Position numbers and translations under genes: made by a program
In this document: positions 53,842-62,045 of the stretch, piece after piece
Layout of the letters: every line of letters starts with the position of its first letter
Numbering within the stretch: position 1 is the first letter of the stretch
Notes under the pieces: model-generated
The model's input: the letters and a program-made list of their open reading frames with translations, nothing else
The model's database searches: none
Told to the model about the DNA's origin: nothing
Assembly: GCF_040833985.1 (NCBI RefSeq)
Contig: NZ_CP162139.1
Location: 2,066,001 to 2,130,000, forward strand
DNA length: 64,000 nucleotides
Direction: 5' to 3'
DNA from: Leptospira sp. WS4.C2
GTDB taxonomy: Bacteria > Spirochaetota > Leptospiria > Leptospirales > Leptospiraceae

Positions 53842-54516
53842 TTATCTAATTTTCTGATTAGAATTTATTTTTCGTATCACCTTTGCAGGGACACCACCAG
53901 CAACTACATTAGGTGGAATTGATTTTGTCACCACGCTACCTGCCGCAATTACTGAATTCTCACCAATAGACACACCCTTTAATATAATTGATCTAGTTCC
54001 TATCCAAACATTCTTTTGAATTTTGATGTCTTGATCAAATTCATAACCTGGATTTGTCAACCTTCCTTCTGGCGGAAAGATAACGTGGAAATCCGAATCC
54101 AAAATGCTGACATTTGCTGCGATCATTACATCATCGCCAATCTGAATGGATCGTGATCTTGATGTAATGGACGTTCCATTCAAGCCAACACGCTCTCCGA
54201 TTATTATTCTGGATGTATTCGATAGTGTTTTCAGAGAAGTTGGTGAAAAAATGGATGCTGCCATTGCCCTTGATGGATGGGATATAGAAGAGAAATTATT
54301 TCCAAGTTCAATTTTACTACCGGGATATTTGTAAATTATAATTTTTCCAGATACTTTTGGCGATATTCCAATCTGAATTCGCCAGAAGAATACCTTACAG
54401 CGAAAGACAAAAGTGGATATGAATTCCAATGTTTTTAAGTAAGTTTCATATCCAACAAAAGCAACGAGTTCCCAAAATGAATACTTAGAAAGGACTTTTT
54501 TTAAATTAGTGAACAT
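53842..54516 (-). CDS. Acyltransferase, left-handed beta-helix (hexapeptide) family
   Basis: 224 residues from ATG 54516, which lies 1 nt after the previous stop (54518); an upstream in-frame ATG at 54561 would overlap that gene by 44 nt. Imperfect hexapeptide repeats run through IQIGDDVMIAANVSILDSDF, VWIGTRSIILKGVSIGENSV and IAAGSVVTKSIPPNVVAGGV, ending in PAKVIRKI. This is the WbbJ/maltose O-acetyltransferase type: acetyl-CoA-dependent O- or N-acylation of a sugar. A hydrophobic stretch near the N-terminus is short. It may acetylate the sugar methylated by the preceding enzyme. Confidence 0.8.
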   Translation of the reverse strand: MFTNLKKVLSKYSFWELVAFVGYETYLKTLEFISTFVFRCKVFFWRIQIGISPKVSGKIIIYKYPGSKIELGNNFSSISHPSRAMAASIFSPTSLKTLSNTSRIIIGERVGLNGTSITSRSRSIQIGDDVMIAANVSILDSDFHVIFPPEGRLTNPGYEFDQDIKIQKNVWIGTRSIILKGVSIGENSVIAAGSVVTKSIPPNVVAGGVPAKVIRKINSNQKIR

Positions 54517-54517
54517 T

Positions 54518-55603
54518 CTACTTAATCGGTTTTGTGATTTCCAAACGGATTCCAATTCCATCTAATTGAACAAGTCTAGTAAAACGAGAAACTTCGTTCA
54601 CTAACACTGTTGCATTTTTTTTCCAAGGATACAAATGAAAACGATTTGGAAGATCGGGCTGCTCTTCAGTAAAAGCTTTATCGCTCACAGGAATTTTCTC
54701 CAAACGATTTGCTGTAAAAAAATAACCACCTTTCTTCAATACACGTTCAATAAAACTGAAATATTTAGTAATTTGTAGATTTGGCATTTCTTGGAATGAA
54801 TGACAATTAATTGATAAATCGATAGAATCTGACTTAACAATATGCAGTTGATCTGTTGTTAAAAGCAAAATATCATAATTTTGATTCAGATCATCTCCGA
54901 TTTCGTGAGGTAAAAGGATTTTTGCTTTCGGGAAAACAGTAGATAGATAACTAAACGAAACGGGAACCATTTCCGGCAAATCAATGAGAATTAACGAAAC
55001 ACCCGCTATATGGTGAAATAAAATAGACGGGAAATTTCCATTTCCGGCTCCAATTTCCAAAATACGCTTAATTTTCTTCCCCTTTAGATTATCTTTAATA
55101 ATATTTAAATAATAATAATGTAAATAGATATGTTCAGAAATTTTCCTTTTTGACCATCCCTCAAAATCTTTCCTTACCGCTTCGGAGCTCAAAAAAAGAT
55201 CTCTATTGTTTTTCCATTTCAAATGATTGATTCGAAAAGGTGATAAATCAGGATCAGAGACTCGATCATGATTTAATACCAGATCAAATGCTCTCTTATA
55301 AGAAAATAGCTTGGGTAATTTAAAAAATTTATTGTAAATCTTATGAGCAAGAATCAATGGCGAAGTAATCAACTGTTTAAACTTATTAATTAAATTTAAA
55401 AATGGTTTTTTTTCCGGGGGAATATAAAAACCCGAATCGCCGGAAACTACCAGTTTATCTTTACTAACCTTCGCATTCAAAAATCCGGCATGTTCCTTCC
55501 AATAAGAGCTTTTGGAATTAGATTTTTGCGACAAAAAGTATTTACTTTTTTTATACAAATCCAATCGATCAATATTCTTTTTGTCTAATTCCAAACTATA
55601 CAT
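54518..55603 (-). CDS. Putative sugar O-methyltransferase
   Basis: 361 residues. IKRILEIGAGNGNFPSILFH is the SAM-binding loop; LILIDLPEMVPVSFSYLSTV and INCHSFQEMPNLQITKYF match the putative sugar O-methyltransferase family (TIGR04371-like) of polysaccharide clusters. The first 100 residues are a variable, basic leader. The protein is probably peripheral at the inner membrane. It sits between the phosphatase gene at 55621 (17 nt) and the acyltransferase. O-methylation of a hydroxyl on a repeat-unit sugar is family-based expectation. Confidence 0.78.
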   Translation of the reverse strand: MYSLELDKKNIDRLDLYKKSKYFLSQKSNSKSSYWKEHAGFLNAKVSKDKLVVSGDSGFYIPPEKKPFLNLINKFKQLITSPLILAHKIYNKFFKLPKLFSYKRAFDLVLNHDRVSDPDLSPFRINHLKWKNNRDLFLSSEAVRKDFEGWSKRKISEHIYLHYYYLNIIKDNLKGKKIKRILEIGAGNGNFPSILFHHIAGVSLILIDLPEMVPVSFSYLSTVFPKAKILLPHEIGDDLNQNYDILLLTTDQLHIVKSDSIDLSINCHSFQEMPNLQITKYFSFIERVLKKGGYFFTANRLEKIPVSDKAFTEEQPDLPNRFHLYPWKKNATVLVNEVSRFTRLVQLDGIGIRLEITKPIK

Positions 55604-55620
55604 TACTTATTTCCTTATAC

Positions 55621-56373
55621 TTAAAACTTAAATTTACCATTCGTAGCTTTAACGAAATAGGAGTATTCACTTTGGTTTGTTTGATTGAAGCTAATGGAGC
55701 CGCCTGCAGCACTAACGATTGCTAAACCAGCAGCGACATCCCATATCTGAATATGTTCTTCTGTATAAGCATCAGCAATGCCAGAAGCCACATAACAAAG
55801 CGAAATGGATGCTGAACCAATCATCCTAACTTTCTGAAAATCTTTAAAAAACTTGAACCATTTTTTTAATAATGTTTCTGATAAATCCGATTTAACTGGT
55901 TTTCCTGTTAATAAAATTGATTGATTTTTTGTTAGGTTATTACTGACAGAAATCTTCTTTCCATTCCGTTTGGCCCCATAACCAACCATTCCGGAATAAA
56001 CTATATCATTGAAGAAATCGTATACTACTCCAATCAGTGGTTTTTGATTATCCCACAATCCAATAGATACAGAAGCAATAGGGATTCCTCTGGAATAGTT
56101 TACTGTACCGTCTATTGGATCTAAAATCCAGATTTTACCTGATTTGAAATCAGGTTTAACTAAATCTTCTTCACCTAAAACGGGAATTCCTGTCTGTTTG
56201 ATTAGAATTTTTTTTATATATTTTTCAGTAACTTCATCTTCGAGTAATTTAATGTCATGTTTTTGGAGTTTTTTTAAACTAAGAGAACTTCTGCTTTTTT
56301 TGGCTAACCTTTGGCCTGCTTTTTTAGCTACCTCAGTTGCAATTTCCAATAATTCTTTGTTCTCTAACTTCAA
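55621..56373 (-). CDS. Inositol monophosphatase family phosphatase
   Basis: 250 residues. VLGEEDLV (66-72), ILDPIDGTVNYSRGIP (83-98) and IQIWDVAAGLAIVSAAGG are the metal-binding motifs of the IMPase/CysQ/FBPase superfamily. The N-terminus is typical (ELLEIATEVAKKAGQRLA). It would hydrolyse a phosphomonoester. Positioned 8 nt after the Gfo/Idh gene in a cassette with an SIS isomerase, an aldolase and a cytidylyltransferase, it may dephosphorylate a sugar phosphate or ulosonic-acid phosphate intermediate, as KdsC or NeuA-type partners do in other pathways. A CysQ role cannot be excluded. Confidence 0.82.
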   Translation of the reverse strand: MKLENKELLEIATEVAKKAGQRLAKKSRSSLSLKKLQKHDIKLLEDEVTEKYIKKILIKQTGIPVLGEEDLVKPDFKSGKIWILDPIDGTVNYSRGIPIASVSIGLWDNQKPLIGVVYDFFNDIVYSGMVGYGAKRNGKKISVSNNLTKNQSILLTGKPVKSDLSETLLKKWFKFFKDFQKVRMIGSASISLCYVASGIADAYTEEHIQIWDVAAGLAIVSAAGGSISFNQTNQSEYSYFVKATNGKFKF

Positions 56374-56381
56374 TTTTCTAA

Positions 56382-57413
56382 TTACTCTACTACTATATTA
56401 TACTTTTCGCGCCAGTCTTTGTCTTCAAAATAGATTCGATACACAAGTTTTAATGTTTCGTACGCATCGGTGCTCGACCCTGTTGAAATTGGTAAACCTT
56501 CATGTACAGACTTTGCAAATTCATTGATTTCATCTCGCCATGAATTATCTTCCAAATAATTGATCATTTCTGTTTTGGGATTGCCGCCTGATTCTAAATC
56601 CTGTGGATAAATGGTAAGTGTTTCTTGCCCGTATGACTTAGATCCAGATAAAATTCCAGATAATACAATTGTTCCCTTTTCTAAATTAATTTGTAGATTA
56701 AATCTATGTCGCCATTCAGTAGCAGTTGATTGAAATTGAACAATCACTCCGGAATCAGATTTCATCAGGGCAAATGCATTATCTTCAACTTCTAAATTCC
56801 AGTAACTATTAGAAATATAACTTTTAATTTCAATAATTTCTCCAGCAAAAAGTCGTATTAAATCAACCATGTGTATTCCTTGGTCTAACAAAATACCACC
56901 ACCCGCAATATCTCGTTTAGCTCTCCAACCATTCTCAACGCTTACAATAGCTGACTTACCATAAACACCGCGAACATTTATAATCTTTCCGTAATCACCG
57001 GACTTTACAATTTTGATGGCCTCTCTTACGGAATCATGATAACGATGGTTAAAACCATATTTCAGTTTTAACTCAGGATGTAGTTTTTCGGTAGCAATGA
57101 CATTTGCAACTTCCTGGAGGTTTCTTCCTGGAGGTTTTTCGCAAAAAACATGGCAACCATTGTTTAATCCAAGAATCGTTGCCTCTGCCGCAACGTCGTT
57201 AGTGAGACAAACAAATAGAATATCTAATTTTTCTTCGCTTATCATCTTTTTATAGTCAGAATAGACTTTCACTTCTTCGCGATCGAGTTTTCCCTCTTTA
57301 AGAGTCACGTCACAAACTGATACGACATTCAATAAAGGATTCTGATTGATAAATTGATGTCTTCGTCTTCCGACTACTCCATAACCTGCAATACCAACTT
57401 TGTACTGCTTCAT
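56382..57413 (-). CDS. Gfo/Idh/MocA family oxidoreductase
   Basis: 343 residues. Rossmann VGIAGYGVVGRRRHQF (6-21), CEKPPGRNLQEV (91-102, with the catalytic-region EKP) and LLDQGIHMVDLIRLFAGE belong to the Gfo/Idh/MocA family. Members oxidise or reduce a hydroxyl of a sugar or nucleotide sugar with NAD(P). It overlaps nothing but sits 1 nt from the KdsB-like gene and 8 nt from the phosphatase. Within the ulosonic-acid cassette it may adjust the oxidation state of the sugar chain. The exact position acted on is unknown. Confidence 0.82.
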   Translation of the reverse strand: MKQYKVGIAGYGVVGRRRHQFINQNPLLNVVSVCDVTLKEGKLDREEVKVYSDYKKMISEEKLDILFVCLTNDVAAEATILGLNNGCHVFCEKPPGRNLQEVANVIATEKLHPELKLKYGFNHRYHDSVREAIKIVKSGDYGKIINVRGVYGKSAIVSVENGWRAKRDIAGGGILLDQGIHMVDLIRLFAGEIIEIKSYISNSYWNLEVEDNAFALMKSDSGVIVQFQSTATEWRHRFNLQINLEKGTIVLSGILSGSKSYGQETLTIYPQDLESGGNPKTEMINYLEDNSWRDEINEFAKSVHEGLPISTGSSTDAYETLKLVYRIYFEDKDWREKYNIVVE

Positions 57414-57414
57414 T

Positions 57415-58173
57415 CTATTTTAAATACTCTCGAATTAATGTGTCAGATTTAAAAACTTTTTCCACTCGATCTACGTCACTTGGTAAATCTACACCGATCA
57501 TTTGGCCTTCAGTTAATACCATTCTTACTTTGTATCCATGTTCTATTGCTCGATTAATATCTACAGATTCAATAAGCTCATACGGTGTTGCAGGTAACTT
57601 TGCAAAAATATCTAAAAATGACTTTGTAAATCCAATAAGCCCAAGTTGTTTTAGTTTAAGAAAATCATCATTCGGTGCTTTTTTTCGAGATGGAATCGGT
57701 TCCCGCGATGCATATAATAAATCCCAATTTTTATCTACAACTACCTTAGGAGCATTTGGACTTAAATATTCTTCTTCATCTGTTATTCTTGTTACCAAAT
57801 TAGTACAATAAATATCTGGATTTTTTATCATCGGATTTACTAAATCATCGATCATTTTTGGTAATATAAGTGGCTCATCGCCTTGTATTACAAGAATCAA
57901 ATCACCATCTACAATGTTAGATGCTTCAGCAACTCGATCGATGCAGCCCCGATGGATATCGGAAGTCATAACAGCTTTACCACCATAAGCTTCAACTGTA
58001 TCTTTGATAATTTGATCACAAGTAGCAACAACAACTTCATGAACGGATCCTGACAATAATGTTCTTCTTCGAACATGTTCTATCATTTCTAAACCGCCAA
58101 TTTTTGCTAACGGTTTATTGGGAAATCGAGAGGATGCCATTCGGGCGGGTAAAACAGCGACAATTTTCATCAA
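57415..58173 (-). CDS. KdsB-like CMP-ulosonate cytidylyltransferase
   Basis: 252 residues. VAVLPARMASSRFPNKPLAK, VVATCDQIIKDTVEAYGG, LVIQGDEPLILPKMI and the final VDLPSDVDRVEKVF follow the KdsB (CMP-Kdo synthetase) plan. One conserved block differs: KdsB has a GTER-type turn after its His, here HRGCIDRVAEA. The mid-domain YASREPIPSRKK replaces the usual YFSR-x-IP-x-RD. The enzyme should activate an ulosonic acid as its CMP ester, but the substitutions suggest a sugar other than plain Kdo. It overlaps the aldolase gene by 4 nt. Confidence 0.8.
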   Translation of the reverse strand: MMKIVAVLPARMASSRFPNKPLAKIGGLEMIEHVRRRTLLSGSVHEVVVATCDQIIKDTVEAYGGKAVMTSDIHRGCIDRVAEASNIVDGDLILVIQGDEPLILPKMIDDLVNPMIKNPDIYCTNLVTRITDEEEYLSPNAPKVVVDKNWDLLYASREPIPSRKKAPNDDFLKLKQLGLIGFTKSFLDIFAKLPATPYELIESVDINRAIEHGYKVRMVLTEGQMIGVDLPSDVDRVEKVFKSDTLIREYLK

Positions 58174-58925
58174 ATTATTTCATTCCATTTTAGTGTAGAT
58201 TTTTGATTTAACATTAGAGCATCTGTAGAATAAGCAATGAATGTTTTGCCATTTGCTATTTCTGTCTTTAATAACTCTTCATCAGGAGATATTATATGTA
58301 TACCTAAAGGTAAACCTACTTTTTTTGCCGCCAACTGAAACTTTTCAACTGTTGCAAGAAAGTCAGGATGAGTAAACTGGCCTGTTAAATTCATAGAACC
58401 CGACAAATCATAGGGACCGATCATTGCTGCATCAATACCTTTTACAGAAAAAATAGCTTCAATTTCATCCAAAGCGCGAATGTTCTCGATTTGAATGATC
58501 CGAACCAAATCTTCATTAATATTCTTAGAATATTCTTCAAAAGTTTTTCCAAATAAATTGGCGCTTGAAAAACCGACTCCTCGATTACCAGTAGGTGGGT
58601 AACTACTCCAACTTACAAAATCTTTTGTTTGTTTTTCAGTTTCAATCATCGGTACGATAATACCTTTTGCTCCAGCATCTAACGCCTGTTTAATATCCTT
58701 AGGATGATTTTGTGCAACACGAATAAATGGCAGAGATTTTCTGATTTCAATTGCTCGAATGATATCCGGTAGAACATTCAAACTAAAGGGCCCATGTTCT
58801 AAATCAAGAGTCACCCAATCGAAACCATTTGCCGCTAAAATTTCAGCTACATAAGGACTCGGGATTTGCATCCATGTCCCTATGGTCGGCTTCCCAGTTA
58901 GTAATTTTTTCTTAACTAAATTCAT
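58170..58925 (-). CDS. HpcH/HpaI-family aldolase
   Basis: 251 residues. TLDLEHGPFS (39-48, catalytic His44), FIRVAQNHPKDIKQALDAGA with Arg69, and metal ligands Glu147 (IIQIENIRALDEIEA) and Asp173 (MIGPYDLSGSMN) match class II HpaI aldolases. These join or split pyruvate and an aldehyde via a divalent metal. Overlaps of 4 nt link it to the KdsB-like gene downstream and the SIS gene upstream. In this setting the aldolase most likely condenses pyruvate with an aldose to form a 3-deoxy-2-ulosonic acid, instead of the PEP-dependent KdsA route. Direction and partner aldehyde are inference. Confidence 0.85.
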   Translation of the reverse strand: MNLVKKKLLTGKPTIGTWMQIPSPYVAEILAANGFDWVTLDLEHGPFSLNVLPDIIRAIEIRKSLPFIRVAQNHPKDIKQALDAGAKGIIVPMIETEKQTKDFVSWSSYPPTGNRGVGFSSANLFGKTFEEYSKNINEDLVRIIQIENIRALDEIEAIFSVKGIDAAMIGPYDLSGSMNLTGQFTHPDFLATVEKFQLAAKKVGLPLGIHIISPDEELLKTEIANGKTFIAYSTDALMLNQKSTLKWNEII

Positions 58926-59563
58926 GATAATTTTTCTAAATGAATCGCATATTCATAGAGCAAATGGTGGATTACCTCATGAACGCCCTCTACAACTCCA
59001 TATTTGCCTTTATCAGTCGGTACAAAGAGGACTTCATCAGCAATCTTAAGTGCCTTTCCACCATCAAATCCAACCATCGCAATGGTTTTACAACCTTTCT
59101 CTTTCGCAAATAACAATCCATTGATGACATTCTGACTGTTACCGCTACTGGAAATACCAAAAGCGACATCACCTTCCCCAATGAAGTTTTCCATCTGACC
59201 GACAAAAACCCCATCATAACCGTGTAAATATTCACCTGGATAATTTCCTTCCGTGAAAGGTTCCTTTCCATCGTTCGCTTGCGCAGTTAACCATGCAGGG
59301 TTATCTAACCCATAAACTCTGTAAAATTTCTGGCCCTTCTTTCCGTTTATTTTTGTTCCCTTTCCGAAATCACAAGCTAAGTGCGATGCAATTCCATGGC
59401 TTCCTCCATTGCCAAAGAAAAAGATATTTTTACCATTTTCTTTCGCTTCAAAAAGAATCAATGCCACTTTCGCAATGGAATCCAAATCTAAACTTTTTAC
59501 TGAGTTTAGAATTTCTGTATTAAATTCTTCGGCAAATTTTTTCGCGTCATTTAATGTTGGCAT
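58922..59563 (-). CDS. SIS-domain sugar isomerase (GmhA-like)
   Basis: 213 residues. FFFGNGGSHGIASHLACDFG, FGISSSGNSQNVINGLLFAK and TIAMVGFDGGKALKIADEVL are the SIS/GmhA phosphosugar-binding loops. GmhA turns sedoheptulose-7-phosphate into D-glycero-heptose-7-phosphate; related enzymes isomerise other ketose phosphates. It is shifted into a cassette with aldolase and cytidylyltransferase, so it probably supplies the aldose that the aldolase extends. The start ATG (59563) is followed in the upstream direction by a 53-nt gap to the 6-phosphogluconolactonase-like gene. The substrate is unproven. Confidence 0.85.
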   Translation of the reverse strand: MPTLNDAKKFAEEFNTEILNSVKSLDLDSIAKVALILFEAKENGKNIFFFGNGGSHGIASHLACDFGKGTKINGKKGQKFYRVYGLDNPAWLTAQANDGKEPFTEGNYPGEYLHGYDGVFVGQMENFIGEGDVAFGISSSGNSQNVINGLLFAKEKGCKTIAMVGFDGGKALKIADEVLFVPTDKGKYGVVEGVHEVIHHLLYEYAIHLEKLS

Positions 59564-59616
59564 AACGATATTCCTTTATTCATAATATTTTATAAAAATT
59601 TGATTAGTAGTTCAAT

Positions 59617-60294
59617 TTACTCCAAATAAAATAGCTTAAGCGATTCTATTGGTGTTAATTCTGAAATAGGATAAGATATAGTATCATTCAATATTTCAGA
59701 GATGACCTTTTCTTTTCCTTTTTTTTCCGTAATCATTATATGATGTTGGGAGCGATTTAACCTATTCAATGTTAATGTTAGTCGATTAGGAGGATCTTTC
59801 GGAGAGTTTGTTACGATAGCTACAGATTCACAAATCAAATTTAGATTCTTAATTTGCCCTGGAAATAAACTCGCAATATGACCGTCACTTCCTAATCCAA
59901 ATAAAACTAAATCAAATGTATCTATATCATTTAGTTGCTTTTCATAATCTAAAGCAGCTCCTTCATGTGAAAGGTTCGTATTAAATCTGAAAACTTGTAT
60001 TTTATCTGCTGGAATTCTTGAGAAAAAAGAATCCTTTGCCAAATTAAAATTTAATTCAGAGTGATTCTCTTCTACAAAACGTTCATCACCAAAAAAAAAT
60101 TCCCATTTTGTCCAATCTGTGTTCTCCCGAGCAAGAACAGGATATAACTTCCTTGCGGTATTTCCTCCGGTCAACACGATCCGAAATATATTGGCTCTTT
60201 CGATTTTTTCATTAGCGATAGTAACAATTTCATTGGCTATTGTCTTTAGAAATTCAATTTCGTTTATAAAAGAAAATGCGATTACTTTTGCCAA
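59617..60294 (-). CDS. 6-phosphogluconolactonase family protein
   Basis: 225 residues. IVLTGGNTARKLYPVLA, FFFGDERFVEENHSELNFN and LFGLGSDGHIASLFPG are the Pgl/NagB-like signatures, closest to 6-phosphogluconolactonase (DevB). The C-terminal LTLTLNRLNRSQHHIMITE also fits. The housekeeping enzyme opens 6-phosphogluconolactone, but the position inside a sugar cassette suggests hydrolysis of a related lactone or isomerisation of an aminosugar phosphate. It lies 1 nt from the LIC12162-like gene. Pathway role is unresolved. Confidence 0.78.
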   Translation of the reverse strand: MAKVIAFSFINEIEFLKTIANEIVTIANEKIERANIFRIVLTGGNTARKLYPVLARENTDWTKWEFFFGDERFVEENHSELNFNLAKDSFFSRIPADKIQVFRFNTNLSHEGAALDYEKQLNDIDTFDLVLFGLGSDGHIASLFPGQIKNLNLICESVAIVTNSPKDPPNRLTLTLNRLNRSQHHIMITEKKGKEKVISEILNDTISYPISELTPIESLKLFYLE

Positions 60295-60295
60295 A

Positions 60296-62041
60296 TTAAG
60301 AAACCTGAATATGTTTTATTATTTCTTCAACGAATTGATCTGACTTCTTTGCATATTGATTTAAAAAATCAGAAACAACTCTCTGCCTTTTTGGCTCAAA
60401 CCACCAATCTTCAATATTGTCCCAAATGCGGTTAAGTTCCCTTGCGCATTCCGAGGGACTTTGAAAGAATATTCCAAGCTCTTCCAATTTCTGAAAATAT
60501 GGTTTTGCAGAATTACGTATCTGCCAGTCATCGGGATTCCAAAAAATTAACGTAGGTATACCTAAACTTAAGGATTCCAAAAAAGTAGTAGCATTATATG
60601 TCGAAACAAAAACCCTACTCGCTTTTATTAATTCATTCATTGTATTCCCGTTTCCCGAAATCTCTAAATTTGGAAATCTATCTTTCCACCTTAATTTATG
60701 TTCCCAGCCATAATCTTGGGGATACAATCTAACAGATAGATTTTCTTGGATTTGTGAATCAAGATTGGATACAAAGGAAAACTGATCGTTTAAATAATCT
60801 AATACCCTTGTAGATTGAGTAGCACTATACATCCAATAGCTGTATCTAGGTACTGAATTCTCGACTAACAAAGCTTTTCCCCGTGGGTTCCATTCGATAT
60901 GTTTTTTGTTTCCATACTTAACACATACAGATGGAATCACATTTATCTTTTCGGCATTGGTCCAACCCCAAGTAAGATAACGATCAGCAATTTTTGTTTC
61001 ATGGTCTTCATGGAATGAAAATTTCCCAATTCCGTAGTGCCCACCATGTTGGGAAAGTATTAACTTAGAACCTTTGGATTTCTGTATTGCCGCCCAAACT
61101 TTAAAAACATCATACCCAATATGGCTATTACTTGTAAAAATTGCCTTAGGGCTCTTGGGCCAACGCCTGGTCAAAGGATGTTCCTTAATTTCGACATATC
61201 CTTCTATATAAGATTTAGGAATCTGTTTGGGAATCAATTCTGAGATGATCACTTCAAAATCATTTCTAACCTGTGTAAATTTGATTCGGTCTCGAATTTC
61301 TTTTGAAAACTTAAAATCTGGATTCGGTTTTTCAACAAATCTTTTTGGGATTTGTTTCAATCTCAGTTGGATTTTAGCAGAATCTTTACCTAGGTAATCA
61401 GAGATAAAAAAATAGGAATCCGAACTTGCATTTAAACTGGATATCCAGTTAAAAACCTTTTTAATTACCACTCTAAAGATAGATCCAGAATTTTTTACTC
61501 TAACTTTTGGAAATCCAATTATAATATTTTTAGTTATAAGAACCTCTGGATATTTTTGTTTTATAATCTCCTGAAAAATCCATTGATTCCAAAAATCTGA
61601 AACAAAAAACCTATAGAAATCATCCATGTCATTGGCTACGGTATCTACTTCATTGATAGTAAACACCCACACTTTTTCTATCGAATTAGTTTCAAATGCC
61701 AAACGGAGAGATTCATACCTATCCCATACCATTTGGATAAAATAACCTAACCATGGACCTATAATAATCCGCCAATATTCAACAGATTCATTTTCGAAAT
61801 GTATTGAATTTAAATTTTCCGTTACCTCTATCAATAATCGCTCATATAGATTATCTAAGTATATGTAATCATTATAAAGTTTACCCTTTTGTTTCCAATG
61901 GTAGTCTAGCGTTTTAAAAGAGTATTCTTCCCATTTTCTTTTACGAGAATATAACTTACACCATTCTCCCAAAAAAAGAATAGGAACTGCCGGGTCAGGC
62001 CAAGTCGACTCGTTAGCTGTCGTGATTAGTTGATAATTCAA
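60296..62041 (-). CDS. LIC12162-family putative transferase
   Basis: 581 residues. The start LITTANESTWPDPAVPILF and FLGEWCKLYSRKRKW (24-38) are the hallmark of the LIC12162 family (TIGR04331-like), named after a Leptospira protein. Later segments include LILSQHGGHYGIGKFSF and TYNATTFLESLSLGIPTLIF, a GT-B-like donor site reminiscent of Kdo/capsule transferases. The family is uncharacterised as far as I know and occurs in surface-glycan loci. Lying among the KdsB-like and KdnB-like genes, it is the best candidate for transferring the CMP-activated acid made here. That function is inference. Confidence 0.8.
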   Translation of the reverse strand: MNYQLITTANESTWPDPAVPILFLGEWCKLYSRKRKWEEYSFKTLDYHWKQKGKLYNDYIYLDNLYERLLIEVTENLNSIHFENESVEYWRIIIGPWLGYFIQMVWDRYESLRLAFETNSIEKVWVFTINEVDTVANDMDDFYRFFVSDFWNQWIFQEIIKQKYPEVLITKNIIIGFPKVRVKNSGSIFRVVIKKVFNWISSLNASSDSYFFISDYLGKDSAKIQLRLKQIPKRFVEKPNPDFKFSKEIRDRIKFTQVRNDFEVIISELIPKQIPKSYIEGYVEIKEHPLTRRWPKSPKAIFTSNSHIGYDVFKVWAAIQKSKGSKLILSQHGGHYGIGKFSFHEDHETKIADRYLTWGWTNAEKINVIPSVCVKYGNKKHIEWNPRGKALLVENSVPRYSYWMYSATQSTRVLDYLNDQFSFVSNLDSQIQENLSVRLYPQDYGWEHKLRWKDRFPNLEISGNGNTMNELIKASRVFVSTYNATTFLESLSLGIPTLIFWNPDDWQIRNSAKPYFQKLEELGIFFQSPSECARELNRIWDNIEDWWFEPKRQRVVSDFLNQYAKKSDQFVEEIIKHIQVS

Positions 62042-62045
62042 ATAT

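Noticed and set aside
56144..56527. Plus-strand 127-residue ORF
   Set aside because: Antisense to the phosphatase and Gfo/Idh genes, both of which have intact family motifs.
57440..57811. Plus-strand 123-residue ORF
   Set aside because: Antisense shadow of the KdsB-like gene; no ribosome site or recognisable domain.
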